Part shown: in pieces, positions 1 through 6,856 of the stretch
Layout of the letters: each line of letters starts with the position of its first letter
How positions within the stretch are numbered: position 1 is the stretch's first letter
Notes under the pieces: generated by a model
Told to the model about the DNA's origin: nothing
Databases searched by the model: none
What the model saw: the letters and a program-made list of their open reading frames with translations, nothing else
NCBI GenBank assembly: GCA_019057975.1
Contig: JAHLWJ010000182.1
Coordinates: 1-8,587, forward strand
Source of the DNA: Promethearchaeota archaeon
GTDB lineage: Archaea; Asgardarchaeota; Lokiarchaeia; Sigynarchaeales; SOKP01
Direction of reading: 5' to 3'
Length of the DNA stretch: 8,587 nucleotides
Made by a program: the position numbers and the translations under genes

Positions 1-76
1 AAAGAGTTTAATTGCAATTCTCAGAATTTCAGTTTTATGAATATTTTTATAGGATATGAGATTTTTTATGATAAAA

Positions 77-90
77 TTTAATTTAAATTT
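77..90 (+). promoter_or_regulatory. Putative TATA-like box for the membrane glycosyltransferase gene
   Basis: An A/T-only block TTTAATTTAAATTT lies with its centre about 29 bases upstream of the ATG at 112. That is where an archaeal TATA element would sit for a leaderless or nearly leaderless transcript. No Shine-Dalgarno sequence precedes the ATG, which fits leaderless translation. The region is very AT-rich, so a chance match is quite possible. Confidence 0.3.
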
Positions 91-111
91 GCTTTGATGT
101 GTATTAGATAA

Positions 112-2397
112 ATGAGTGAAATGAGACTAAAATTTAATAGAATTCTCTTCTTCATCAATTCTAGAATTAATTGCTTCATCTTCTTTGTTTCTATAATCTC
201 TATGATGTTTGTTTTTTTAAAATTAATTGATTTTAATACGATTATAGGAATATCAGATATAATTGGTCTTGAAATTATATTTGAATTTATAGTAATTTTT
301 AGTTCAATCTTTGTCATATTATTTTTACCATCTTACCCTATTTTCTTCAAGCTACTAAATAAAAGTGAATTTACCTCCTTAGAGAAATTAGGGTTAACCA
401 TTGTTATCAACTCAGCTTTCTATATCTTTTTAGGATATTTCGGGTATTGGATTGGAGCCTCAATAACAGGGCTCTTTTTCTTTTATGGAGCATTGATTTT
501 ATTTCTTATATTTATTGGTTATATAGCATATAATGAATTTAAAAAGGAAACTTATGTACTTTTTAAACCAAGAAAACCATTAATAAATAATCTCGAGAGA
601 TTACAACAATTTTCTCTCTTTAAATACTTTAAAAATAAAATAAATTTAAATTTATTCTTACTTATAGCTTTCATTTCCTTAATTTGTATTCTTAATATCA
701 ACAAATTTAGTGTTTTTGTTGGAACGGACCCATGGCTTCACATTCTTAATAGTAGAATAATAACTGAAGAAAATATTCTTCCCCTAAAAGGATATCATGG
801 AACGATGGGCATTAGTATTTTTGGAGCAGTTATCAATTTTTTTTCAGGAGTAAGTCATATTTTAATTCCTAAATATTTTGTAATTTATACATTCTTTCTT
901 TCTGCTATTATCTTCTATAGCATCTCTATGAGGATTTTTAAAAGTAAAAATCTAGCTATTTTTAGCGTTTTTATTATTGAGTTTTCCTCCTTGGGATTTT
1001 CTAGCATGATGCTTCAATATTGGCCTTCAGGATCCGCTTTAATTAAATGTTTAGCAATATTTCTCCTTCTCTATATTAGATTGCAGAAATTTATTCAATT
1101 AGAGCCCCCAACTAAAAGGGAGATACTTTCAAATATCTTTTTGATCTATATTTTAACTATTTTAATATTCACTAGTGCTGTACTCACACATGTTGTTACA
1201 TCTATTTTCTTTTTATTTTCATTTATATGGTTATATCTAATTTATTTCTTGAAGGATTATAGAAGGGGAATAGATTTTATTTTCTTATGTGGTCTAGTGG
1301 GGATTTTTTTGATTTTAAATATTTTTGGCATAGGAAGTGGTCATTATTGGTTTTTTATCCCACTTAATATCTCTTGGTATTTTTTACTTCTAATTGGCGG
1401 TGTGGGATGTATAGCAGGTGGAATTTTACTATGGAAATTACAGAACTCAATTAATTTCACCAAAGGTAGATTTAAATCGGTAATTAAAGGAAAAAGAGAG
1501 AATAATTTCAAAAGAATTGAAGACAATGTGATAATTCCTCTTATTTTCAGTATTTTAATAGCAATAACCATTAGTTTATTGATTGTAAATCTGATTTGGA
1601 TAGAAATAGAAATTACTAATATATTTTACGTATCTGAAATCATATTACTTAGTGCTTTTGCTGTATGGGGCTTAATAGTCTACCAAAAGAAGCCAAGAGG
1701 AAAACCATTATTTATTTGGGGCATAGGACTTTTTATTCTATTAGGTGTAGGATTTGTTTTCAACATACTGATATTAAGTAATATGATTTGGCAGAGAATT
1801 TTATATCTAATTCCTCCGATTATTGTAATTGGATTTATTTCTTATATATATAAAATTATAAAGTTAAAGAAGATTGGAACATTTCGCATGAAATTCATAA
1901 TTTTCATTATTATAACTTTCTCATTATTAACCACTTACTTTTATGAATCTGTTAATTTTGAGGTTTTTACAGTAAGAAGAAGAGATATAAGCCCGATTCA
2001 ATGGTATTCGAATAATACTTCCGATAAGAATGTCTTAATTACTGAATTCGGTTGGAAAAATGTATTTAAATATTATGGTTATGATCATAATAATACAAAT
2101 GGCACTCTTGCTTTTGAAGGCAATTTTTACAATCTAAAATATGAAATTGATTTATTTCCCCCAAATAATCATCTTTTTGAAAATGGAACGAATATATTAC
2201 AACAAGTTAAAGAAGATTATAATACAGACGTATATCTTATTTTTTCTGATACTTATATTATTAATAAAGGATTTGAGCTGTTTGGACAATTATCACAGGA
2301 TGAATTAGAAGAATACTACAGTCTTGGTTATTTAGATAAAATTTGTTCTTCTAAAACAGAGGGTGGAGAGGAAACTCCTATATTTTGGGTCATTTAA
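112..2397 (+). CDS. Polytopic membrane protein, GT-C (STT3/AglB-like) glycosyltransferase candidate with DUF1616-like N-terminus
   Basis: This 761-residue protein has more than a dozen hydrophobic segments over residues about 20-610 and a hydrophilic C-terminal tail (about 620-761). Residues about 65-145 (FLPSYPIFFKLL, an EKLGLT segment, then a helix pair) resemble the DUF1616 module found at the N-terminus of many archaeal GT-C proteins. After a transmembrane helix at about 180-195 comes VFVGTDPWLH (201-210). Its acidic Asp206 followed by Pro-Trp and His210 is like the first external-loop motif of STT3/AglB and related GT-C enzymes, where the Asp binds metal and lipid-phosphate substrate. 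LTH at 358-360 and an IWQRILYLIPP stretch at about 559-569 also fit GT-C proteins. I see no WWDYG-type STT3 signature in the tail, so it is probably not the oligosaccharyltransferase itself. The likely role is transfer of a sugar from a polyprenyl-phosphate donor on the outer membrane face, for cell-surface glycans or glycoproteins. An in-frame TAA directly precedes the ATG, so the start is the first one possible in that frame. The gene overlaps the convergent UPF0280 gene by 8 bp. Membrane nature is certain; family is fairly likely; acceptor unknown. Confidence 0.8.
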   Translation: MSEMRLKFNRILFFINSRINCFIFFVSIISMMFVFLKLIDFNTIIGISDIIGLEIIFEFIVIFSSIFVILFLPSYPIFFKLLNKSEFTSLEKLGLTIVINSAFYIFLGYFGYWIGASITGLFFFYGALILFLIFIGYIAYNEFKKETYVLFKPRKPLINNLERLQQFSLFKYFKNKINLNLFLLIAFISLICILNINKFSVFVGTDPWLHILNSRIITEENILPLKGYHGTMGISIFGAVINFFSGVSHILIPKYFVIYTFFLSAIIFYSISMRIFKSKNLAIFSVFIIEFSSLGFSSMMLQYWPSGSALIKCLAIFLLLYIRLQKFIQLEPPTKREILSNIFLIYILTILIFTSAVLTHVVTSIFFLFSFIWLYLIYFLKDYRRGIDFIFLCGLVGIFLILNIFGIGSGHYWFFIPLNISWYFLLLIGGVGCIAGGILLWKLQNSINFTKGRFKSVIKGKRENNFKRIEDNVIIPLIFSILIAITISLLIVNLIWIEIEITNIFYVSEIILLSAFAVWGLIVYQKKPRGKPLFIWGIGLFILLGVGFVFNILILSNMIWQRILYLIPPIIVIGFISYIYKIIKLKKIGTFRMKFIIFIIITFSLLTTYFYESVNFEVFTVRRRDISPIQWYSNNTSDKNVLITEFGWKNVFKYYGYDHNNTNGTLAFEGNFYNLKYEIDLFPPNNHLFENGTNILQQVKEDYNTDVYLIFSDTYIINKGFELFGQLSQDELEEYYSLGYLDKICSSKTEGGEETPIFWVI

Positions 2398-3187
2398 AAA
2401 TCTCGTAATCTCCGAGAAATAAATCATCCAATTTTTCTCGTAAAATCTGTCTTTTTTCTCCTTCAATCTTTATTAATTTTGGTAATTTCCCTGCTTGACC
2501 AATTTTATCTTCTCTACTAATAAAAGTACCTATAACCCCATCAATGTCATCAGCAATATCTAGTCCTTTTTTTATTGATTTCTCAATATCTTTACCTTTT
2601 ACTGAATTTGCTACTTTAGTTGCTGCTGCATCAGCTAGAGCCGCGTTTGGGGCAAAAATAGTAACAGCATCAGCTTGTCCAAAACTAATAGCATGCCCAA
2701 TGGTTGCAGAACTTGTACCAATACCAATTGGACAATCTTTTTTTTCTATTAAAAATCCAATATTCAAATTCAATTCATTATTTCCAGCATACAAAGCTAT
2801 ATTCATAGGTTTTATTGAATCTATAGCAATTTCACCCCCATTTTCAACTAAGGCAATTTTGGCTTTAACAAGATCGGAGTCTTCTTTCTCATCTCTATTT
2901 TTCATAATTTCTAACATGAGATCGGCTAGAGCTCCCGCAACAGCAGCCATAGGGCCCACATCACAAATATCGGCTGCATCAGCCATTAGTTTAATAACTC
3001 TTATTTCCGTATTCACTTTAATAGGAGATAGTGAAGTTAAAAATTGATTATTCTTTACCACGTATTTCTCTAGATTTCCCCGATGTAGATAAAAAATTTT
3101 TCTCGCTTTTAATATTGCAGTTTTGGATTCTGAAATGATAGTTATATCAGATTCTTTTTCTGAAAAATGCGTTTTATATACTTTCAA
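2390..3187 (-). CDS. UPF0280 family protein (COG2122, ApbE-like fold)
   Basis: This 265-residue protein has the signature blocks of UPF0280: GPMAAVAGALAD (78-89), LVENGGEIAI (113-122), PIGIGTSSATIGHAISFG (153-170), ADAVTIFA (172-179) and ADAAATKVAN (185-194). Family length is usually about 240-260, so it looks complete. The family is distantly related to the flavin transferase ApbE. From memory, the Methanosarcina acetivorans COG2122 protein was implicated, with COG1900 and NIL/ferredoxin proteins, in sulfide-dependent homocysteine formation from aspartate semialdehyde. That function is borrowed, not shown here. It is predicted soluble and cytoplasmic. The start is TTG at 3187; upstream, the frame holds no ATG or GTG before a stop at 3206-3208, and the family N-terminus fits this start. 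It is transcribed divergently from the roadblock gene and ends inside the 3' end of the convergent membrane-protein gene. Aspartokinase, which makes the precursor of aspartate semialdehyde, lies 3.7 kb away. Confidence 0.88.
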   Translation of the reverse strand: MKVYKTHFSEKESDITIISESKTAILKARKIFYLHRGNLEKYVVKNNQFLTSLSPIKVNTEIRVIKLMADAADICDVGPMAAVAGALADLMLEIMKNRDEKEDSDLVKAKIALVENGGEIAIDSIKPMNIALYAGNNELNLNIGFLIEKKDCPIGIGTSSATIGHAISFGQADAVTIFAPNAALADAAATKVANSVKGKDIEKSIKKGLDIADDIDGVIGTFISREDKIGQAGKLPKLIKIEGEKRQILREKLDDLFLGDYEIFK

Positions 3188-3216
3188 TTTGGGTATCTTT
3201 TTAATTCAAAATCTAA

Positions 3217-3226
3217 GTGATATAAT
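3217..3226 (-). promoter_or_regulatory. Putative TATA box for UPF0280 gene
   Basis: Read on the minus strand this is CATTATATCA, centred about 34 bases upstream of the TTG start at 3187. A transcript would begin about 8 bases before the start codon, which fits the lack of any Shine-Dalgarno sequence. The call rests on position and composition only. Confidence 0.35.
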
Positions 3227-3242
3227 GAGTTTAATAACAAAT

Positions 3243-3253
3243 AAATATAAATA
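3243..3253 (+). promoter_or_regulatory. Putative TATA box for the roadblock/longin-GTPase unit
   Basis: AAATATAAATA matches the archaeal TATA consensus well. It would place the transcription start near 3275, giving a short leader of about 20 bases before the ATG at 3296. There is no Shine-Dalgarno sequence in that leader. The box lies in the 108-bp divergent spacer, close to a second TATA-like element facing the other way. Confidence 0.4.
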
Positions 3254-3295
3254 AATTGGGTTTCATTATTTAATCAAAATTAAAATTTCCAAATT

Positions 3296-3787
3296 ATGAG
3301 TCAAATTAATTACGAGGAAATTATCGCACAATTAAAATCTGATTTAAATGCTGAATGTGCTATAGCAAATAAGTATGGAATCATATTAGGAACCAAGATT
3401 AAAGAATTATCTAAGGGAAAAGTTATTCCTCAAAAAATTCTTTCGCTATTTTCAAATTCAAAAGAGATTGCTAATGAATTAAATTTAGATAAGATAAATT
3501 CATTTGCCATCGAAGCTCAAGAAAATAATTATTTATTTTCTTTTTCAGAAAAATTGATCCTGATTTCAAAACTAGATCTAAGTGTTAATTTAGCCAAATT
3601 TATGCCTAGTATAAGTGTTTTTTTACAAAAATTAAGCGAAAGTTCGAAAGATGACGAGATTAAAGAATTCTCAATCTTTAGTTTTTCTAAGGAGTTATCA
3701 AGAATGGAAGATACTCTAAAACAAGAAGAAATAAAAAAAGAAAAATATTCAATTATAAAAGATCTAGTAAGACACGTCTCTAGCTAA
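3296..3787 (+). CDS. Roadblock/LC7-like domain protein with C-terminal helical extension
   Basis: This 163-residue soluble protein has a predicted roadblock order: helix (5-17, NYEEIIAQLKSDL), beta hairpin (19-34, AECAIANKYGIILGTKI with the typical turn after a small-residue strand), helix (45-63), strands (68-83 and 86-93), then a helix (97-114). Residues 118-163 add a charged, mainly helical tail (EDTLKQEEIKKEK) that is not part of the basic fold. Roadblock proteins dimerise and act as regulators or platforms for small GTPases, for example MglB for MglA and Ragulator subunits for Rag GTPases. The gene directly downstream, about 25 bases away on the same strand, encodes a longin-Arf GTPase, so this is probably its partner, perhaps a GAP- or GEF-like regulator. 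Sequence similarity is low and the fold call rests on the pattern of strands and helices; a longin-like or unrelated alpha/beta protein is the main alternative. Confidence 0.65.
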   Translation: MSQINYEEIIAQLKSDLNAECAIANKYGIILGTKIKELSKGKVIPQKILSLFSNSKEIANELNLDKINSFAIEAQENNYLFSFSEKLILISKLDLSVNLAKFMPSISVFLQKLSESSKDDEIKEFSIFSFSKELSRMEDTLKQEEIKKEKYSIIKDLVRHVSS

Positions 3788-3801
3788 TCTTAGAAATTAT
3801 T

Positions 3802-3806
3802 GGTGA
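3802..3806 (+). promoter_or_regulatory. Shine-Dalgarno GGTGA for the non-ATG start of the longin GTPase
   Basis: GGTGA matches the core complementary to the 3' end of archaeal 16S rRNA. It lies 6 bases before ATT at 3813 and 3 bases before ATC at 3810, and 111 bases before the first ATG at 3918. The spacing to 3813 is typical for a ribosome binding site, so it supports initiation there rather than at 3918. Other genes in the window lack such a site, but this is the only operon-internal gene, where one is expected. Confidence 0.55.
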
Positions 3807-3812
3807 ATTATC

Positions 3813-5756
3813 ATTCTAAGGCAAGTATTCATTTATAAAGGGGAGGAACTTCTTTATTACAGACATTTTGGTAAAGCATTAAAACATGAAGCTTTAGATT
3901 ATCTTATATCAGAAATCATGGAAGATGAATCTACCAGAGGGGAAGATAGTGTTGAATTCCATGATTATTATAAATTTAGAGTATCATACGTAACACAAAA
4001 GAGTTTAGGAATAATTGTTCTATTTGTTACCGGTTTAACAGATAAATTTGAGAATATTAAAAAGGAATTAGTGAAATGTAGGAAAGAATTTATTAATTTA
4101 TTTGAAGAAATCCTACAACATCGTTTTGATGCAAAAACTTTCGAAGTGTTTGATCCAATAGTAGATACAATCCATAAAAATCTTCGACCTAAGATATCTT
4201 TGATTGGTTTTTCTGGAGTAGGAAAAACAACTATAACTAGATTAATCAGAGCAGAAGAAATTCCAGTGCAACATATACCTACAATTACAGGTGATATTGC
4301 TACTGTAAGAATAGGAAAATTACATTTTCATTTATGGGATTTTGCTGGACAGGAACAATTTAGTTATCTTTGGAATAATTTTATTAAAGGTAGTGATGCT
4401 GCTCTTTTAATTACTGATTCAACATTAGAAAATGTTGAAAAAAGTAAGTTTTTCTTAGAATTAATAAAAGAACAATCCCCACATGCGCACACAGCAGTAA
4501 TCGGAAACAAACAAGATTTAAAAGGAACTATTAAACCTACCCAAATTGAAAGGATTTTAGGGTTAAAAACATACTCTATGATCGCAAAAAAACCTGAAAA
4601 TCGGGACAAGATGATTCAAATTATTGCGGATATATTGGAAATGAGCGCAGAGATCTCACCCTTATTAAAACCGCTTTTAGAGCGAGATAAATTAATAGAA
4701 GAAGCGACAAAAGCATTGAAAAGTGCAGATTTCGAAAAGGCTGCATTTCTTTTTGATAAGATTAGTGATTTGTGCTTAGAATTGGGAGATGATTCATTAG
4801 GTAAAGAATTTTTTGATAAATCACAAAAAATTAAAACAATGTTAGAACAAGTTGGGGCGCCTCAACCAACACCAGCTTTTCCAATAGATACAGATAGAAC
4901 TGAACAATCTAAAGCTTCAGGAAAACCAAAATTCTCAAAAGAAGTTATTGAATCAAAGCCAACAATCCCAATTGAAACATCAGAAATGCCTAAACCCCCT
5001 GCACCTAATCTTCCACCTCCAAGACCAATAAAAGAACAAACGGTAGATCATAATATAGCAGAATTACCAAAAGAAAAACTTGATTCTCCAATAGATTGGA
5101 TTATATCTAGCAAGTCTATACCAGAACAAAAAAAAGTGATGGAATCTGAAATTGAAAATAATAATATCGGTTTGAAGTTAAATCCCGAAGACTTTATGGT
5201 AAAAATTAAGCCAAAAACTATAGGAGCTGTACCGAAAGATGCTAAATCAAAATTGAAAACATCTGCTTATGGTCATGTTAAAAATATACCCTCCTCAAAA
5301 GAAGAAGCAATTGTTAGTCAAACAAAAACACAAGAACCTGTATCAATAAAAGTTACTGAAGATGTGTCAACAGTAAGATCACCCTCCCGTCCTTCAGAAT
5401 TATTCAAGACGGATACTCAATCGATATCTACGCAACCACTAGAGCCTCATGAATTATTAAAATCTACTGTAACACCTAAAGACACAATTCCAGAGACAAC
5501 TCCTAAAGGTGTTGCAGAAACTGAAAGACCGATATCTACGATTGATAATATTCAAATAGCCCATGCGAAAAAAACACTGATAGAATTAAAATTAAAAAAA
5601 GCTGATTTATACAAAATGGCTTTAGATTTTGATATGAAAGAACTTAAAGGCGAAATTTCTGAAGAGGAACTTGAAAATAAAAAGAAGAAAATAAAGGAAT
5701 ATGAAAAAAAAATAGATATTCAGATTCAAGAGTTACAAGAACTTTTAAAAGATTAA
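3813..5756 (+). CDS. Longin-domain Arf-like small GTPase with helical repeat, disordered linker and C-terminal coiled coil; apparent ATT start
   Basis: From ATT at 3813 the protein has 647 residues; from the first ATG at 3918 it has 612 (numbers below use the 612-residue form). The 35 extra residues include RQVFIYKGEELLYYRHFGKA, a classic first hairpin of a longin domain, which continues through helix and strands to about residue 68 (YYKFRVSYVTQ, LGIIVLFVTGL). The G domain spans about 90-245: G1 GFSGVGKTT (97-105), switch I PTIT (121-124, Arf-like), G3 WDFAGQE (140-146, with the catalytic Gln145), G4 NKQD (197-200), and an ENRDKMIQIIADIL final helix. Residues 256-310 form a TPR-like helical pair (ADFEKAAFLFDKISDLCLEL). 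Residues 315-545 are rich in Pro, Ser, Thr and Lys and look disordered, with a small conserved-looking island DSPIDWIIS at 389-397. Residues 548-612 form a charged coiled coil. No transmembrane segment or lipidation cysteine is seen. All G motifs are intact, so it should bind and hydrolyse GTP. It probably works with the upstream roadblock protein in a GTPase switch, perhaps at membranes as eukaryotic longin proteins do; that role is inferred. Confidence 0.85.
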   Translation: MLRQVFIYKGEELLYYRHFGKALKHEALDYLISEIMEDESTRGEDSVEFHDYYKFRVSYVTQKSLGIIVLFVTGLTDKFENIKKELVKCRKEFINLFEEILQHRFDAKTFEVFDPIVDTIHKNLRPKISLIGFSGVGKTTITRLIRAEEIPVQHIPTITGDIATVRIGKLHFHLWDFAGQEQFSYLWNNFIKGSDAALLITDSTLENVEKSKFFLELIKEQSPHAHTAVIGNKQDLKGTIKPTQIERILGLKTYSMIAKKPENRDKMIQIIADILEMSAEISPLLKPLLERDKLIEEATKALKSADFEKAAFLFDKISDLCLELGDDSLGKEFFDKSQKIKTMLEQVGAPQPTPAFPIDTDRTEQSKASGKPKFSKEVIESKPTIPIETSEMPKPPAPNLPPPRPIKEQTVDHNIAELPKEKLDSPIDWIISSKSIPEQKKVMESEIENNNIGLKLNPEDFMVKIKPKTIGAVPKDAKSKLKTSAYGHVKNIPSSKEEAIVSQTKTQEPVSIKVTEDVSTVRSPSRPSELFKTDTQSISTQPLEPHELLKSTVTPKDTIPETTPKGVAETERPISTIDNIQIAHAKKTLIELKLKKADLYKMALDFDMKELKGEISEEELENKKKKIKEYEKKIDIQIQELQELLKD

Positions 5757-5784
5757 CCCAAATAGAAACTGATCTCATCCAATA

Positions 5785-5792
5785 TTTTTTTT
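5785..5792 (+). terminator. Oligo-T tract, putative terminator of the roadblock/GTPase unit
   Basis: A run of eight T starts 29 bases after the TAA of the GTPase gene and is followed by CCTCTTTT. Archaeal RNA polymerase commonly stops at such T-runs without a hairpin. It lies in a convergent spacer where termination is needed. Confidence 0.45.
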
Positions 5793-5815
5793 CCTCTTTT
5801 GAAAAACACTTAGTT

Positions 5816-5821
5816 AAAAAA
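5816..5821 (-). terminator. Oligo-T tract (minus strand), possible terminator of the PHP gene
   Basis: Six A on the plus strand give TTTTTT in the minus-strand transcript, about 50 bases beyond the PHP stop codon. The run is short for this AT-rich DNA, so support is weak. Confidence 0.25.
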
Positions 5822-5870
5822 GTAAATATCCTAATAGAGAATACCTATAGAATTAAAATTGAACCCTTAA

Positions 5871-6743
5871 TTAAATAAAACTCTTTAAATATTCATTTGG
5901 TACATTTGCATCTCCGATCTTTATTCCCTTTATCCCTCCATGGTAATCGGAACCACCTGATTTTATTAAGTTATATTTTTCTGCAATATTTCTGTAATAA
6001 TTTGGGAAAAATTCTTGTGCCCATGTAGCTTTATCTGTTTCATAAAATGGTCTGTTTTTCGCATAAGTATATTCGATTTCAATCCCTTCAATTCCTGTTT
6101 CAACACAAAATTCAATAAATTTTACTCGATTTGATACCTGATAAATTCCAGGATGGGCAAGAATAGGAACACCTCCAACAGATTTAATTAATTCAATAGA
6201 TTCTTCAAGGTTGAGCTCAATTTCTCTCTCTACAAATGCAACACCACCAATACTAATCATCTTAAAAAGATCGTTTTTAGATTGCCTTTTAATCTTATCT
6301 GGGTTATTTTTTATTATAACTTCCACAATATGAGGGCGTCCTATAACCCTACTTCCTGCTATAGCCTTAACTTCTTCGAAAGAAATATTATAATCAAATT
6401 CATTTCTAAGACGATTACAAATTGCTTCTTTTTGTTTCAATCTTCCTCTAATTTGATTTTCTATCGAATTTTTTAATTTTGTTGACTTATGATCGATATT
6501 TAAGCCAAGAATATGTATATCTATTAATTCTCTTTCGGGTTCGTGTTTTATTGAAATCTCAATGCCTGGTATTACAATTAAAGCTTTTTTTTCCCCATAG
6601 GATAAAAAATCTCTCAATCCATCAATGGTATCATGATCTGTTAAAGCAATGGCTTTTAAGTTAAGTTTTAATGCTTTATCTATTAAAAAAGAAGGTGTAT
6701 TTAAACCATCAGAACTAGTTGAATGAAGGTGAAGATCAATCAC
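5871..6743 (-). CDS. PHP-domain phosphoesterase (TrpH/YciV, RNase AM-like)
   Basis: The 290-residue protein carries the full set of PHP metal ligands: HLHS (5-8), Asp12, TDHDT (35-39), GIEIS with Glu62, His77 in IHILG, GRPH (135-138), LAHP with His197, and GGSDYHG (263-269) with Asp266 and His268. Order and length match the TrpH/YciV group, whose studied members are trinuclear-metal phosphatases or 5'-3' exonucleases acting on 3',5'-nucleoside bisphosphates such as pAp and on short RNA. PHP phosphatases of histidinol phosphate and DNA polymerase PHP domains are arranged differently. It is predicted soluble and cytoplasmic. The start is GTG at 6743, which gives the usual MIDLHLHS beginning; the nearest ATG upstream is out of frame and followed at once by a stop. 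It is divergent from aspartokinase and convergent with the longin GTPase, so it is a single-gene transcript. Exact substrate is not determined by the sequence. Confidence 0.87.
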   Translation of the reverse strand: MIDLHLHSTSSDGLNTPSFLIDKALKLNLKAIALTDHDTIDGLRDFLSYGEKKALIVIPGIEISIKHEPERELIDIHILGLNIDHKSTKLKNSIENQIRGRLKQKEAICNRLRNEFDYNISFEEVKAIAGSRVIGRPHIVEVIIKNNPDKIKRQSKNDLFKMISIGGVAFVEREIELNLEESIELIKSVGGVPILAHPGIYQVSNRVKFIEFCVETGIEGIEIEYTYAKNRPFYETDKATWAQEFFPNYYRNIAEKYNLIKSGGSDYHGGIKGIKIGDANVPNEYLKSFI

Positions 6744-6779
6744 ATGATATGAAAATTAATTCTGAAATTTTACTTTTTC

Positions 6780-6788
6780 TTAAAATTT
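6780..6788 (-). promoter_or_regulatory. Possible TATA-like box for the PHP gene
   Basis: Minus-strand AAATTTTAA lies about 40 bases upstream of the GTG start and would give a leader of roughly 15 bases. Such A/T blocks are common here, so this is only a positional guess. Confidence 0.22.
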
Positions 6789-6800
6789 CATAAAGGATTT

Positions 6801-6814
6801 GAAAAAAATATAAG
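6801..6814 (+). promoter_or_regulatory. Putative BRE/TATA element for aspartokinase
   Basis: A purine-rich GAAAAAAA run leads into ATATAAG, a good archaeal BRE-TATA arrangement. With the usual 25-base spacing, transcription would start near 6835, about 20 bases before the ATG and inside the inverted repeat at 6834-6851. Confidence 0.42.
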
Positions 6815-6833
6815 TGTACAAGAATTAAAGGGC

Positions 6834-6851
6834 TTAAACAGAAGTGTTTAA
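6834..6851 (+). repeat. Inverted repeat TTAAACA-gaag-TGTTTAA before aspartokinase
   Basis: Two perfect 7-base arms flank a 4-base spacer and end 5 bases before the ATG. It overlaps the predicted transcription start. It could be an operator for a dimeric regulator or a small 5' hairpin in the mRNA that hides the start region. There is no known motif that I can assign to it. Confidence 0.45.
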
Positions 6852-6856
6852 AACAT

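Noticed and set aside
1..81. A plus-strand frame open from base 1 to TAA at 79-81 that could be the tail of an upstream gene
   Set aside because: It is only 26 codons, contains no recognisable motif, and overlaps the place where the promoter of the next gene should begin. It cannot be told from chance.
78..317. A 79-codon minus-strand open frame over the start of the membrane-protein gene
   Set aside because: Low-complexity Ile/Lys/Asn product expected from AT-rich DNA; the plus-strand gene explains the region.
2544..3047. A 167-codon plus-strand open frame opposite the UPF0280 gene
   Set aside because: It is exactly antisense to a well-conserved family protein; its Ser/Ala/Ile-rich product is what reverse reading of Ala- and Asp-rich codons gives, and it has no promoter or family features.
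3188..3295. Search of spacers for tRNA, CRISPR, riboswitch or insertion-sequence ends
   Set aside because: No cloverleaf-like pairing, spaced direct repeats or terminal repeats were seen by eye in any spacer; all spacers are shorter than 120 bases.
3803..3838. GTG at 3803 as the start of the longin GTPase
   Set aside because: It is in a different frame from the longin sequence and meets a stop at 3836-3838 after 11 codons; GTG is part of the GGTGA binding site instead.
6479..6664. Small plus-strand open frames at 6282-6476 and 6479-6664
   Set aside because: Both are antisense to the conserved PHP domain and show no family features.
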